Notes under the pieces: model-generated
The model's database searches: none
Seen by the model: the letters and a program-made list of their open reading frames with translations, nothing else
What the model was told of the DNA's origin: nothing
Position numbers and translations under genes: made by a program
Virus record (IMG/VR): IMGVR_UViG_3300050821_011524
Location: 1 to 39,380 of that record
Length of the DNA: 39,380 bases
Source: a virus
Strand: one strand, 5' to 3'
Shown here: in pieces, positions 30,121-37,264 of the stretch
Numbering within the stretch: the first letter of the stretch is position 1
Layout of the letters: each line of letters opens with the position of its first letter

Positions 30121-30573
30121 ATGAGTCGTCTAGCATCATCTTTTATTCTGGAGGTAGACTGGTCTTCAAGGAATCAGGAAGGGAAGGTGTATGGACGACA
30201 GGGTATCTCCACGATGTACATAAGGGGTTCCTTGTTGAACGAGCTGTTTCACGCTCATGAAAAATGGCCCAAGGCTAGGTGTTTCAGAATAAGATTGAGT
30301 CACAACCTAGACAGGAAACCTTGGTTTGAGTGGGAGTTACAACCAGTGAAGTGTCCTAAATGCGGTGATACAGGAGTGCTTGTAACTGGAAACAATGACC
30401 TCCCTTGTGACTGTCCTCAAGGAGACATAGCTCTCTTCAACGAAGCAGGTATAGGCTGTGTCACTGGTGCTGAGATCAAGCGGCACTTCCTCAACACATC
30501 CCCGGAACCAATTGATACTCTCGAGGAATTAAATGAGAAGCGTTGTCAGAACACAAACTCTACTGAAAATTGA
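30121..30573 (+). CDS. Zinc-ribbon-containing protein (150 aa)
   Basis: The ATG follows the previous stop directly. The first ~75 residues are beta-rich (SFILEVDWSSRNQEGKVYGR; KARCFRIRLSHNLDRKPWFE). Residues ~79-101 contain CPKCGDTGVL and LPCDCPQGD, a four-Cys zinc ribbon similar to the CxxCxGxG knuckles of DnaJ-like proteins. A helical end follows. It lies four genes upstream of the E2-like protein. Function unknown. Confidence 0.5.
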   Translation: MSRLASSFILEVDWSSRNQEGKVYGRQGISTMYIRGSLLNELFHAHEKWPKARCFRIRLSHNLDRKPWFEWELQPVKCPKCGDTGVLVTGNNDLPCDCPQGDIALFNEAGIGCVTGAEIKRHFLNTSPEPIDTLEELNEKRCQNTNSTEN

Positions 30574-30742
30574 GTTTCTCAAATCCACAGGACTTCCTAC
30601 TGGTAGACAGAAAGTATACCATCGCGTGGTTGCCGGCATGCTGGGTAACTGTGGACACGAGCATACGAGTCTAGTCACGGCAGAGAAGTGTCTTAAGAAG
30701 ATGAAGGTCCGCTATCGTAAGGCACGTTGGGGGAAGAAGTGA
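30533..30742 (+). CDS. Small basic protein (69 aa)
   Basis: It overlaps the previous gene by 41 bases. The C-terminal half (AGMLGNCGHEHTSLVTAEKC; KKMKVRYRKARWGKK) is strongly basic with a Cys/His pair, suggesting nucleic-acid contact. An alternative internal ATG at 30638 (MLGNCGHEHT) would avoid the overlap, so the start is uncertain. Confidence 0.4.
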   Translation: MRSVVRTQTLLKIEFLKSTGLPTGRQKVYHRVVAGMLGNCGHEHTSLVTAEKCLKKMKVRYRKARWGKK

Positions 30743-30927
30743 GACCAGACTATTGTAGAGCAGAACCCGGAAAACCTTGTCCTGACTGCGGAGCCACGGA
30801 AGAAGGTAATGATCGTGTCAAGGGTATCTGTCAAGCAAGATACTCAGGACCCTCGCCTGAAGAAAGAAATGCAGCCTATCCCCAGTTCATCTTAGTGGAT
30901 AGAGACACGGGAGAACGTGTGTGTTGA
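30739..30927 (+). CDS. Small zinc-knuckle protein (62 aa)
   Basis: GTG at 30739 overlaps the previous TGA and has a purine-rich GGGGGAAG a few bases upstream; a TTG at 30727 is also in frame. The protein contains Cys6, CPDC (16-19), Cys33 and a terminal Cys, with GATEEGNDRVKGICQARYSG between them, likely a zinc knuckle. It ends RDTGERVC. The next gene begins inside its last codons. Confidence 0.45.
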   Translation: MRPDYCRAEPGKPCPDCGATEEGNDRVKGICQARYSGPSPEERNAAYPQFILVDRDTGERVC

Positions 30928-31319
30928 GCGATATTGCTGAAGGAATTCAGAGGTTGCGCGTGTATTGGCCCCAATCTCACGCTGTCGAGGGCGAGCGCGG
31001 TCATCATCTCATTGTCGTGCCCTCCGTTGTGCCTGCGAGAGGCTACGACAAGAGCATTTGCACGGTACTCTTTATCGCTCCAGCTGGGTTCCCCGCTGCG
31101 CGTCCTTGGAAATTTTGGACAGACGCGGAAATTCGATTGGCAAATAACTCGTTTCCTCGTATGACCACATGGGGATGCGACTTGGCGGACTATGGATGGC
31201 CCCAATGGAAAGACTTGCAGCTCTGGCACTGGAAGTTGCAAATGTGGAATCCTAATACTGACACCCTGTTCACGTTTATGAACGTGATCAAGGAGCGCCT
31301 ATGTGCGTGGGCTCGCTAG
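30921..31319 (+). CDS. Putative E2-like (Prok-E2_E type) protein (132 aa)
   Basis: GTG at 30921 follows GGGAGA by six bases. Residues ~45-75 read CTVLFIAPAGFPAARPWKFW, then TDAEIRLANNSFP. The C-terminal part reads LWHWKLQMWNPNTDTLFTFM, then NVIKERL. This order (strand, P.GYP..xP..F..D, then W-x6-W-x-P-x2-D-x-L-x3-L) is that of the prokaryotic E2 family E (UBC fold), which is linked to bacterial ubiquitin-like conjugation operons. Which Cys would be catalytic is unclear; candidates are in SICTV and WGCDL. No E1 or JAB partner is in the window, so a host partner or an unrelated role is possible. Confidence 0.5.
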   Translation: MLSDIAEGIQRLRVYWPQSHAVEGERGHHLIVVPSVVPARGYDKSICTVLFIAPAGFPAARPWKFWTDAEIRLANNSFPRMTTWGCDLADYGWPQWKDLQLWHWKLQMWNPNTDTLFTFMNVIKERLCAWAR

Positions 31320-31380
31320 AGCGGAAGCTTTAGAGAGATTTCTCGAGGAAAACGATGATTCTCCAGTATTAAGCAAGTAA
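31303..31380 (+). CDS. Tiny ORF (25 aa)
   Basis: GTG at 31303 has a strong AAGGAG seven bases upstream and lies inside the end of the E2-like gene. The product is helical (LARAEALERFLEENDDSPVL), and its TAA overlaps the ATG of the PLP-enzyme gene. It is the best explanation for translation reaching that ATG, which lacks its own Shine-Dalgarno. Confidence 0.4.
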   Translation: MRGLARAEALERFLEENDDSPVLSK

Positions 31381-32486
31381 TGAATACAATATTTCCTGTG
31401 TTATCTATTGATCGCAAGATTAGTCGGTGGGAAGAGAACCTGTATACCCCGACACCGATTGAGAAGATCGGAAGCTTTCATTTCAAGCGTGAAGATTTCT
31501 TTTGCCCACTTGGCTACGGTGGGATAAATGGAAGCAAGCTTCGACAGGCCATCTGGCTCATCAAGAATGCTGTGGACAAAGGAGCGATAGGAGTTGTCTC
31601 GGGAGCAGTGACAGGTTCTCCTCAGCATCCCATGATAGCGGCTATCTCGGCACACTACGGGGTTCCAGCAGTGAGTGTGATAGGCACGAAAGAACCCGGC
31701 AAGCATGAGAATCTCATCATGGCAAAGTGGCTGGGTGCTTCCTTCCTAGAGTCCAATGTAGGTTACGCTAAGACCCTAGAGCACAAAGCTGTCAAGGCTG
31801 TAGAGGGAGACTATAAGGGGTATTTCCTTCTAGAGACCAACATCACGGTAGAGACCAAGCGCAACCCAGCATCCACCATCGAAGCATTTCACAGAGTCGG
31901 AAGTGAGCAAGTATGTAATGTAGAGAATGTAGAGACTCTCATGATCCCGGCTGGATCCTGCAATAGCGTGGTCTCTGTCCTGTATGGAATCTCTAGATTC
32001 AGACCCAAAGGATTGAAGAGAATCGTTCTCATGGGGATAGGCAACTATGGTTCCGGAAATCCTGGATATGTCTACGACAGACTCCGAGTTATTGAAGAAG
32101 CACTGGGGGATGGTGATTCAACCATCCGACACCTGTTCCGACCCCACTTTCTACATGACAGAGGGAAGGAACCAATGGGTGACTATGGGAAAGCTCCCTA
32201 TGATCTATTCCACTTCAACGTCAATAATGGTTGCGGTGAGGATAGTTGTGACAAATGCCGAGACGGGTACTGTTCGTACAGTGATCTCATGCCCGCCACC
32301 TATCAGGGGATCGAATTACACCCCCGCTACGAAGCCAAAACCTTCCACTTCATGCACGACCACAAAGAAGCGTTCAAAGCGGTGTTGGGAGACGGAGAAC
32401 GTCTTTACTGGATCATTGGCTCAGCGCCTCAAGCCAAAGCGATGGCAGAGGTATTGAAATCTAGATTTGGAGCGTTAGTCGCATGA
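31380..32486 (+). CDS. PLP-dependent enzyme, ACC deaminase/cysteine desulfhydrase-like (368 aa)
   Basis: Fold-type II PLP enzyme. HFKREDFFCPLGYGGINGSK contains the KRED element and Lys53 in NGSKLRQ, matching the Schiff-base lysine of ACC deaminase and D-cysteine desulfhydrase (GGNKxR). GVVSGAVTGSPQHPMIAAIS aligns with the substrate-carboxylate loop, and MIPAGSCNSVVSVLYG with the phosphate-binding GxGS/T loop. A Cys-rich insert near residues 283-298 (CGEDSCDKCRDGYCSY) is unusual for the family and may bind metal. Phage members of this group have been discussed in connection with amino-acid modification of DNA bases, and a candidate DNA-hypermodification gene lies 870 bases downstream. The ATG overlaps a preceding TAA. 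Confidence 0.7.
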   Translation: MNTIFPVLSIDRKISRWEENLYTPTPIEKIGSFHFKREDFFCPLGYGGINGSKLRQAIWLIKNAVDKGAIGVVSGAVTGSPQHPMIAAISAHYGVPAVSVIGTKEPGKHENLIMAKWLGASFLESNVGYAKTLEHKAVKAVEGDYKGYFLLETNITVETKRNPASTIEAFHRVGSEQVCNVENVETLMIPAGSCNSVVSVLYGISRFRPKGLKRIVLMGIGNYGSGNPGYVYDRLRVIEEALGDGDSTIRHLFRPHFLHDRGKEPMGDYGKAPYDLFHFNVNNGCGEDSCDKCRDGYCSYSDLMPATYQGIELHPRYEAKTFHFMHDHKEAFKAVLGDGERLYWIIGSAPQAKAMAEVLKSRFGALVA

Positions 32487-33070
32487 AATATCCTCAGCCT
32501 CCCTCTGCTCGAGCCGTCATCATTTTTATCGGCCTGTGTATTCTCTGTCTAGCACTAGGTATCCTCTGGCAGGAACTCGCTACCCCCAAGCCTAAGCCAC
32601 AGAAGCAGACCATCTTAGCTCTCCCGGCTCCAGTGTACAGTGAATATCGTGTAGTTGCAGATGGGGTTTTAGAAAACAACCTGACTCTTACTCCTGGTGC
32701 TGTAACTTCCATGACAAAGGAGGAGTTGTGCGCTCCCTCCTTTCATACGAAGGATATTCGCAACTATGCTCACAAGGAAGCAGTCTGTATGGCATATGGA
32801 GTGGATCCCGCTCACTGCAACGGAAAAGAGTATGAGATCGATCATCTCATTCCTCTAGAGCTAGGCGGCTCTAATGACATCAAGAATAAGTGGCCCCAGC
32901 CCAAGACTCATCCGGGTGCTCATGAGAAAGACATCCTAGAGAATTTTATGCACCGAGAAGTCTGCAGTGGTCGTATGCCTCTAGATGAAGCCCAGAAATC
33001 TATTGCCTTAGATTGGTATACCGGATACAAGATGATAGAGGGCCTAGATAAAAATGGAGAATCTAGATAA
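32483..33070 (+). CDS. Membrane-anchored HNH-type nuclease (195 aa)
   Basis: The ATG overlaps the previous stop. Residues ~11-30 form a transmembrane helix (VIIFIGLCILCLALGILWQE), then a Pro/Lys linker. The C-terminal domain has YEIDHLIPLELGGSNDIKNK, then WPQP, then HEKDILENFMHREVCSGRMP, then AQKSIALDW. This is the HNH arrangement (DH-x-IPLELGG...N..N.WP...KD) seen in small bacterial and phage nucleases. Membrane anchoring suggests it acts at the cell envelope, for example degrading host or incoming DNA; the topology would place the nuclease outside the cytoplasm, but this is inferred. Confidence 0.7.
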   Translation: MKYPQPPSARAVIIFIGLCILCLALGILWQELATPKPKPQKQTILALPAPVYSEYRVVADGVLENNLTLTPGAVTSMTKEELCAPSFHTKDIRNYAHKEAVCMAYGVDPAHCNGKEYEIDHLIPLELGGSNDIKNKWPQPKTHPGAHEKDILENFMHREVCSGRMPLDEAQKSIALDWYTGYKMIEGLDKNGESR

Positions 33071-33362
33071 GACTTTCTATCTGAGTGGATGGCAGAGAAG
33101 CTTGAGTTCTCTTCCAGCAGGGACACCAGTTTATGTTGTCTTTGGAGCAACAAAGGAACCAGAAGCAGTATTCCTCAGTTACGTGGGAGCTACCTTGTGG
33201 ATAGGTAGGAAAGGATCATTAGACTTCAGGACTCAAGGATTTCATGTAGAGCCCAGAGTCAGTAATGTCACTCTTCTACGCTCTGGTGCTCCTTCTTTGG
33301 AAGAGTACCAAAGTCCATTTCTAGCTCCCATCCCCACAGATAAAGAGTATGAGGATTCATGA
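33054..33362 (+). CDS. Small unknown protein (102 aa)
   Basis: It overlaps the HNH gene by 17 bases, with GATAAAAATGGAG around its start. The sequence is beta-rich (SLPAGTPVYVVFGATKEPEA; VFLSYVGATLWIGRKGSLDF) and ends in a Pro-rich tail (SPFLAPIPTDKEYEDS). It may be an SH3-like fold. It stands directly before the split hypermodification gene. Function unknown. Confidence 0.5.
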   Translation: MENLDKTFYLSGWQRSLSSLPAGTPVYVVFGATKEPEAVFLSYVGATLWIGRKGSLDFRTQGFHVEPRVSNVTLLRSGAPSLEEYQSPFLAPIPTDKEYEDS

Positions 33363-33961
33363 ACGATATTCAGTATCTCTGCAACGTAGATGAAACCGCT
33401 CCTCGTCGCTACTGTGACCTCATGGGAATTCCTGAGATTTCCAAGCTTGAGAAGGGAATGGATTTCAGACATCCTCAATATCGCAGAGAAGTCTTCCTTC
33501 GTTTCTACGAATGCCACCTACGTCTAGGAGCTCATCCGGGATTGGTGTATCTCCTGATGCCTTATTTCTACCAGAAATACAAATGGGATGTTGAGCAGAG
33601 ACTCTGGTTTGCTTTTATCAACGGCAACACACAGAACCCTGTAACCTCTCGCCTCATCTTTGATAGGTTTCAGTTTCGAGATAACCCAGATGACCTCGAA
33701 AAGTGGTTCAATGAAGAGTACAAGCGACTGGAGTTTGATTCTGATAGAAAGTGGCAGAAGAAAGATTTCATCAAGTCGGTCAGGTGCTACAAAAGATTGT
33801 GTGGGTTGAATGGCTGGTCTCAGGAAGACTTCTTCCTCAGCATCATGCCCTCCGACGATGAGTATGAGAATTTCCGTACAGCGTGGCCCGTAGTGCGGAA
33901 TAAGTTTGAGTCCTTGGTCGTCTATCCACTTTCAGCTATCTTGAGTACCTTCGTGTCATGA
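33359..33961 (+). CDS. DNA-hypermodification-type protein, N-terminal part (frameshifted)
   Basis: The sequence RYCDLMGIPEISKLEKGMDF, then YRREVFLRFYECHLRLGAHP, then FINGNTQNPVTSRLIFDRFQ, then LEFDSDRKWQKKDFIKSVRC is a pattern I associate with phage proteins annotated alpha-glutamyl/putrescinyl thymine pyrophosphorylase or amino acid:DNA transferase, involved in making hypermodified thymines. The ORF ends in an atypical tail (VVYPLSAILSTFVS), while the other frame is open from 33910 and reads LGRLSTFSYLEYLRVM into the next ORF. So a -1 shift near 33908-33916 appears to split one ~390-residue protein. No canonical slippery heptamer is seen there. Confidence 0.5.
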   Translation: MNDIQYLCNVDETAPRRYCDLMGIPEISKLEKGMDFRHPQYRREVFLRFYECHLRLGAHPGLVYLLMPYFYQKYKWDVEQRLWFAFINGNTQNPVTSRLIFDRFQFRDNPDDLEKWFNEEYKRLEFDSDRKWQKKDFIKSVRCYKRLCGLNGWSQEDFFLSIMPSDDEYENFRTAWPVVRNKFESLVVYPLSAILSTFVS

Positions 33962-34551
33962 TGTTACCCATTGACTGTGACAATCTCCTTCTAGAGGACA
34001 TGAGTGGTTCCAAGTCACATCGTAATGGTCTCTCCAAGGTATTGGGTCTTGATGTTTGGGACTGGCATACCTCAAATCCAGGTTTCACAGGTAGATATAC
34101 TCCAGAGATGATGACCTTTCTCAACAAGGAAGGTGCCCAGATATTGAAAGAGGCCAAGGAGAGGTTCAAGGGACAGCCCTTCGAGCGAGACGTCTCCTAC
34201 TTCACCCTCGAGAGCACATTCTGTACTTTCAAGGGAGGCTACAGGAAGAATCGTCGCTATCCCGGAGTCTACATTGATATGCATCACGACAGGATCAAAA
34301 GAGCAGAAGCTCTTTGGCCAGATGTAGACTTTTCTGATCAATGGAATGCTCGCAAGTCGAGGATTCCAAAAATCTTCAGGTTAGAAGATAATCCAGGAGT
34401 ACCAGGACTTTGTCCAGAAAAGCAGAATCATTTTCGGAATACTGGTCAGATGATCATGCTGCGTAGTTTTGATAGTGCCTTTGATAATGACTTCGAGAGT
34501 CGCTATTATGGACCACTTATTGACTCAAGCACTGAGACAAAAGCAACCTGA
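33958..34551 (+). CDS. DNA-hypermodification-type protein, C-terminal part (197 aa)
   Basis: The ATGA overlap would allow separate translation, but the frame is open upstream to 33910 and continues the protein of the preceding ORF. Conserved-looking blocks are LLLEDMSGSKSHRNGLSKVL, GLDVWDWHTSNPGFTGRYTP, PFERDVSYFTLESTFCTFKG, RRYPGVYIDMHHDRIKRAE, and PEKQNHFRNTGQMIMLRSFD. These are the blocks I recall from the C-terminal part of the same phage family. The final residues (RYYGPLIDSSTETKAT) overlap the homing endonuclease gene and may be replaced sequence. Confidence 0.5.
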   Translation: MMLPIDCDNLLLEDMSGSKSHRNGLSKVLGLDVWDWHTSNPGFTGRYTPEMMTFLNKEGAQILKEAKERFKGQPFERDVSYFTLESTFCTFKGGYRKNRRYPGVYIDMHHDRIKRAEALWPDVDFSDQWNARKSRIPKIFRLEDNPGVPGLCPEKQNHFRNTGQMIMLRSFDSAFDNDFESRYYGPLIDSSTETKAT

Positions 34552-35233
34552 CCAGATTTGGTTAGAAAAATATATCTCTTGGATAGAAAACTGTCTTAGC
34601 CCTGAATCTGGAATAAGAGAAGCACATCATATCCTTCCTAGTAAGATGTTTCCAGAATATCGAAGATTCTCTTTATTTCCTCAAAATAGAAAATGGTTTA
34701 CTCCTAGAGATCATCTTATTGCTCATTATTATCTATTCAGAATGTGGCCTGAGGAATGGTCCGTATCTCTAGCTATTTATCACATGATCAATAGAAGTAA
34801 AACTAAGATTGATATCTTGTCAACTTCTATTGATGACAGTAGAGTACAAGAAATTGCTAATAATTATCATGAAATTAGAACAATAGCTATCCAGAAAATC
34901 ACTGAAATGAAAAGAACTAAGGAGGCTAGAGAAAAAGTATCTAAGGAATCAAAAGAAAGATGGAAAGATCCTAGCACTAGAGAAAAAATCAGGAAAGGAA
35001 TAAAGAAATGGTGGGAAGCTCACCCTCATGAGAGGAGTCCAGAACACTGTAAAGCCATTTCTGTTGCTAAGAAGGGTAAATCTCAACCAAGATCTCAGAG
35101 GGAGAAAACCTCCAGAGCACTAAAAGGAAGGAAAAGATCTCCTGAACATCAAGAGAAATTAGCAGCATCTCTCAGAGGAAGAGTATTTCCTAGGGCTGCA
35201 AATGGGCGTATAATCGGGCCACCACAAACATGA
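34508..35233 (+). CDS. HNH homing endonuclease (241 aa)
   Basis: The frame is open from 34469, but the ATG at 34508 limits overlap with the upstream gene. Residues ~35-75 carry an HNH-like core: REAHHILPSKMFPEYRRF, then NRKWFTPRDHLIAHYYLFRM. The C-terminal ~100 residues are Lys/Arg-rich, with repeated NUMOD3-like DNA-binding units (REKVSKESKERWKDPSTREK; SPEHCKAISVAKKGKSQPRS; RKRSPEHQEKLAASLRGRVF). The gene is visibly A/T-rich compared with its neighbours, typical of a mobile free-standing endonuclease, and sits at the very end of the hypermodification-type gene. Confidence 0.75.
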   Translation: MDHLLTQALRQKQPDQIWLEKYISWIENCLSPESGIREAHHILPSKMFPEYRRFSLFPQNRKWFTPRDHLIAHYYLFRMWPEEWSVSLAIYHMINRSKTKIDILSTSIDDSRVQEIANNYHEIRTIAIQKITEMKRTKEAREKVSKESKERWKDPSTREKIRKGIKKWWEAHPHERSPEHCKAISVAKKGKSQPRSQREKTSRALKGRKRSPEHQEKLAASLRGRVFPRAANGRIIGPPQT

Positions 35234-35251
35234 ATCAGAAGAGAGCTTCGC

Positions 35252-35449
35252 TTGCCTCCACACTCTAGTCCCGATCATACTACTTCAGACTATTTGCTGA
35301 GCGTATTCTCTGGGACATTACTCTGGATATTTTGGATCAGTGACCATCAGGGACTAGCACTTGGCTGGGCACTATTCTGTATCATGATGATTCTCTATCG
35401 AGTGACTTGGCTGCTTTCCTATTTGATAGCAGCTGTCAAGAAAGTGTAA
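35252..35449 (+). CDS. Small membrane protein (65 aa)
   Basis: No ATG is available; TTG at 35252 follows a purine-rich AAGAGAG. Two hydrophobic segments are seen: YLLSVFSGTLLWIFWI near 14-29, and LALGWALFCIMMILYRVTWL near 35-55, ending AAVKKV. The TAA overlaps the ATG of the PP2C gene. Function unknown. Confidence 0.5.
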   Translation: MPPHSSPDHTTSDYLLSVFSGTLLWIFWISDHQGLALGWALFCIMMILYRVTWLLSYLIAAVKKV

Positions 35450-36210
35450 TGATGAAGATCACAAAGGAAACGGCGCAGGGGAAACGTTCCTATCAGGAAG
35501 ACCGACTTGTTGTCAAAGAGTTGGAAGAGGGAACTCTGCTTGCGGTTTTCGATGGTCATGGAGGAGCAAATACAGCTTGTCTATGCAAAGACAACTGCGC
35601 GAAGTTTTGGCAGAGAACAGATAAGAAACTGTCGCCCATGACGCGACTTACCCAACTCTTTGGGGCTCTAGACAAACTTACAGCTGAAGAGCGTGCAGGA
35701 TCTACGGCTTCCGTGGTGTTTATCCCCACCTTCGAGCCCTTCAAATACGCATACCCCAACATCTTCATTGCTACCTTGGGGGACTCTCCCGTGATATGGA
35801 AAGACTACAAGGGAGACATCAAACAAGCAGCAGAGCATAATGTTGCCACCAATAAGCGCGAGTGCGCGGCGGCTGTCAAACGTGGAGGAATCTACGACGG
35901 CCACACCTACATCTGGAACGACCGTGGACCCTACAGCGATCTAGGAGTTGGTCTTCAGATGTCCCGCTCTTTTGGCGATAAGTTGCTACGTGGAGTAGTC
36001 ATTCAGAAGCCAACAGTGAGATCCAGCTGCATCGCCCTTGATGGATGGATAGTAGTCGCCACGGATGGGATATCGAGATCTCATGGTTCCCTTAAGAAAT
36101 ACGTGGGAGAAAAGATGGCTGCGGGTGCAGATGCCACAGACTTTGTACAGCTGGCCCTGGCTGTCCCTACTAGGGACAATGTCACCGCAATTACAGTGAG
36201 GTGGAAATGA
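35449..36210 (+). CDS. PP2C-family Ser/Thr phosphatase (253 aa)
   Basis: The ATG at 35449 overlaps the previous TAA; the frame extends upstream but within the membrane-protein gene. Metal-site and structural motifs of PP2C are present: SYQEDR (first Asp), LLAVFDGHGG (metal Asp and Gly), AGSTASVVF, ATLGDSPV (Asp), MSRSFGDK, WIVVATDGISRS (Asp) and the terminal PTRDNVTAITV (Asp-Asn). The length suits a minimal cytoplasmic PP2C. It would remove phosphate from Ser/Thr of host or phage proteins. No partner kinase is visible in the window. Confidence 0.85.
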   Translation: MMKITKETAQGKRSYQEDRLVVKELEEGTLLAVFDGHGGANTACLCKDNCAKFWQRTDKKLSPMTRLTQLFGALDKLTAEERAGSTASVVFIPTFEPFKYAYPNIFIATLGDSPVIWKDYKGDIKQAAEHNVATNKRECAAAVKRGGIYDGHTYIWNDRGPYSDLGVGLQMSRSFGDKLLRGVVIQKPTVRSSCIALDGWIVVATDGISRSHGSLKKYVGEKMAAGADATDFVQLALAVPTRDNVTAITVRWK

Positions 36211-36581
36211 AGATCGTAGCGGTTCTAGCGTTTATTTTTCTTGTAGCATCAGCAGGAGCACAGAATGCTAAGGTTGTTGCTCTTGATGCCCAAGACGCGG
36301 CCAAGGCAAAGGAGCTCGAGCAGAAGGTTACGGATGCTCTCAAGGCTCGTGCCGACTTCAATAATCAGATAGAGAAGAAGTATCTCCAGGCTGCAGCCGG
36401 TGAGGACTACCTGATCATTGAGGGACAGTTTCATCTCAAGCACGGCTGGGAGGGAGGATTTGAGTACAGCGAGAACTTTCAATTCATCGTTCCCGTTGTT
36501 CGGATGATCCCAACGGCTGGTGGTGGAAGCGGATGTCTTTACGTCACTCCTGTCACGGGAGGTTTAAGTGTTGCAAACTGA
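36207..36581 (+). CDS. Secreted small protein (124 aa)
   Basis: The ATG overlaps the PP2C stop. Residues 1-18 (MKIVAVLAFIFLVASAGA) form a Sec signal peptide with cleavage near AGA-QN. A charged helix follows (AKAKELEQKVTDALKARADF), then a beta region (EDYLIIEGQFHLKHGWEGGF) ending in a Gly-rich, single-Cys tail. It is probably periplasmic. No family is recognised. Confidence 0.5.
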   Translation: MKIVAVLAFIFLVASAGAQNAKVVALDAQDAAKAKELEQKVTDALKARADFNNQIEKKYLQAAAGEDYLIIEGQFHLKHGWEGGFEYSENFQFIVPVVRMIPTAGGGSGCLYVTPVTGGLSVAN

Positions 36582-37032
36582 GATGCCATCTTTAGAAGAA
36601 CGCGTCAAGGAAGCAGAAGCTGCCAACGAATATGATCGCAGCGAACTGTGCCAAGCTATCGTGGTCATGCGTGAGGCTCTACGACAGCGAGAGTGGCTGG
36701 CTTCTGGTCGAGGATGTTATGAGTACGACGATGACCGCTGGTATAAGGAATTCTCCGCAGCCTTCAATGAAATACATGCGGCTCTTGAAGGACTACAGAG
36801 AATTGCCTCCGCTTCTTTTGCCTCCACGCTGAAGTATGCTAGGACAGGCGAGAGTCTGGCTGAGGCAAGGATCAACATCAAGAGACGGTTAGCCGTAGCA
36901 GAGCAGGCTCTTCACCTTGCGGCAAGGGAATCTCTTCCTGAGGGAGCCAAAGAGGATCCTAACCTAGTTGTGCAATCTTGGAAAGAACGTGCAGAATATA
37001 TCCTGACTCATTCTCAACCAAAGAAGGTTTGA
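36568..37032 (+). CDS. Helical protein (154 aa)
   Basis: GTG at 36568 has GGGAGG five bases upstream and overlaps the previous gene; an ATG at 36583 is a weaker alternative. The protein is almost entirely helical and charged (PSLEERVKEAEAANEYDRSE; LAEARINIKRRLAVAEQALH), with a Tyr/Asp-rich loop (GRGCYEYDDDRWYKE). It may form a coiled-coil bundle. Function unknown. Confidence 0.5.
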   Translation: MLQTEMPSLEERVKEAEAANEYDRSELCQAIVVMREALRQREWLASGRGCYEYDDDRWYKEFSAAFNEIHAALEGLQRIASASFASTLKYARTGESLAEARINIKRRLAVAEQALHLAARESLPEGAKEDPNLVVQSWKERAEYILTHSQPKKV

Positions 37033-37033
37033 C

Positions 37034-37264
37034 ATGCGGCAGAAAATTGAAGTGGTCATCTGTGATCACTGTAAGGATAAATTCGAGGAGCCTCGCTACG
37101 ACTACACTCATTTCTATGTCAAGGCCGAGACTGAGGATGTCACCTTTGACCTGTGTGCCCCGTGTCAGTTCAAACTCCTGACCCTTCTGCTGGCTGAGAA
37201 GGATTTCGCTCCTGAAGCTTTGACCTATGTAATGAAATTTGCTCCAACTGCGGTGCTGCTATGA
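37034..37264 (+). CDS. Small zinc-binding protein (76 aa)
   Basis: CDHC (residues 10-13) and CAPC (41-44) form a four-Cys zinc site around a beta hairpin (FYVKAETEDVTFDL), then a hydrophobic helix. This resembles small treble-clef proteins used for DNA or protein binding. The stop overlaps the next ATG, linking it to the zinc/HTH protein. Confidence 0.55.
   Translation: MRQKIEVVICDHCKDKFEEPRYDYTHFYVKAETEDVTFDLCAPCQFKLLTLLLAEKDFAPEALTYVMKFAPTAVLL

Noticed and set aside
33900-33920. Programmed -1 frameshift signal
   Set aside because: No X-XXY-YYZ heptamer or clear downstream stem is seen, so a mutation or sequencing error is at least as likely.
34508-35233. Intein or group I intron in the hypermodification gene
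   Set aside because: The endonuclease is in a different frame from the upstream gene and no intein splice residues or intron core could be identified.
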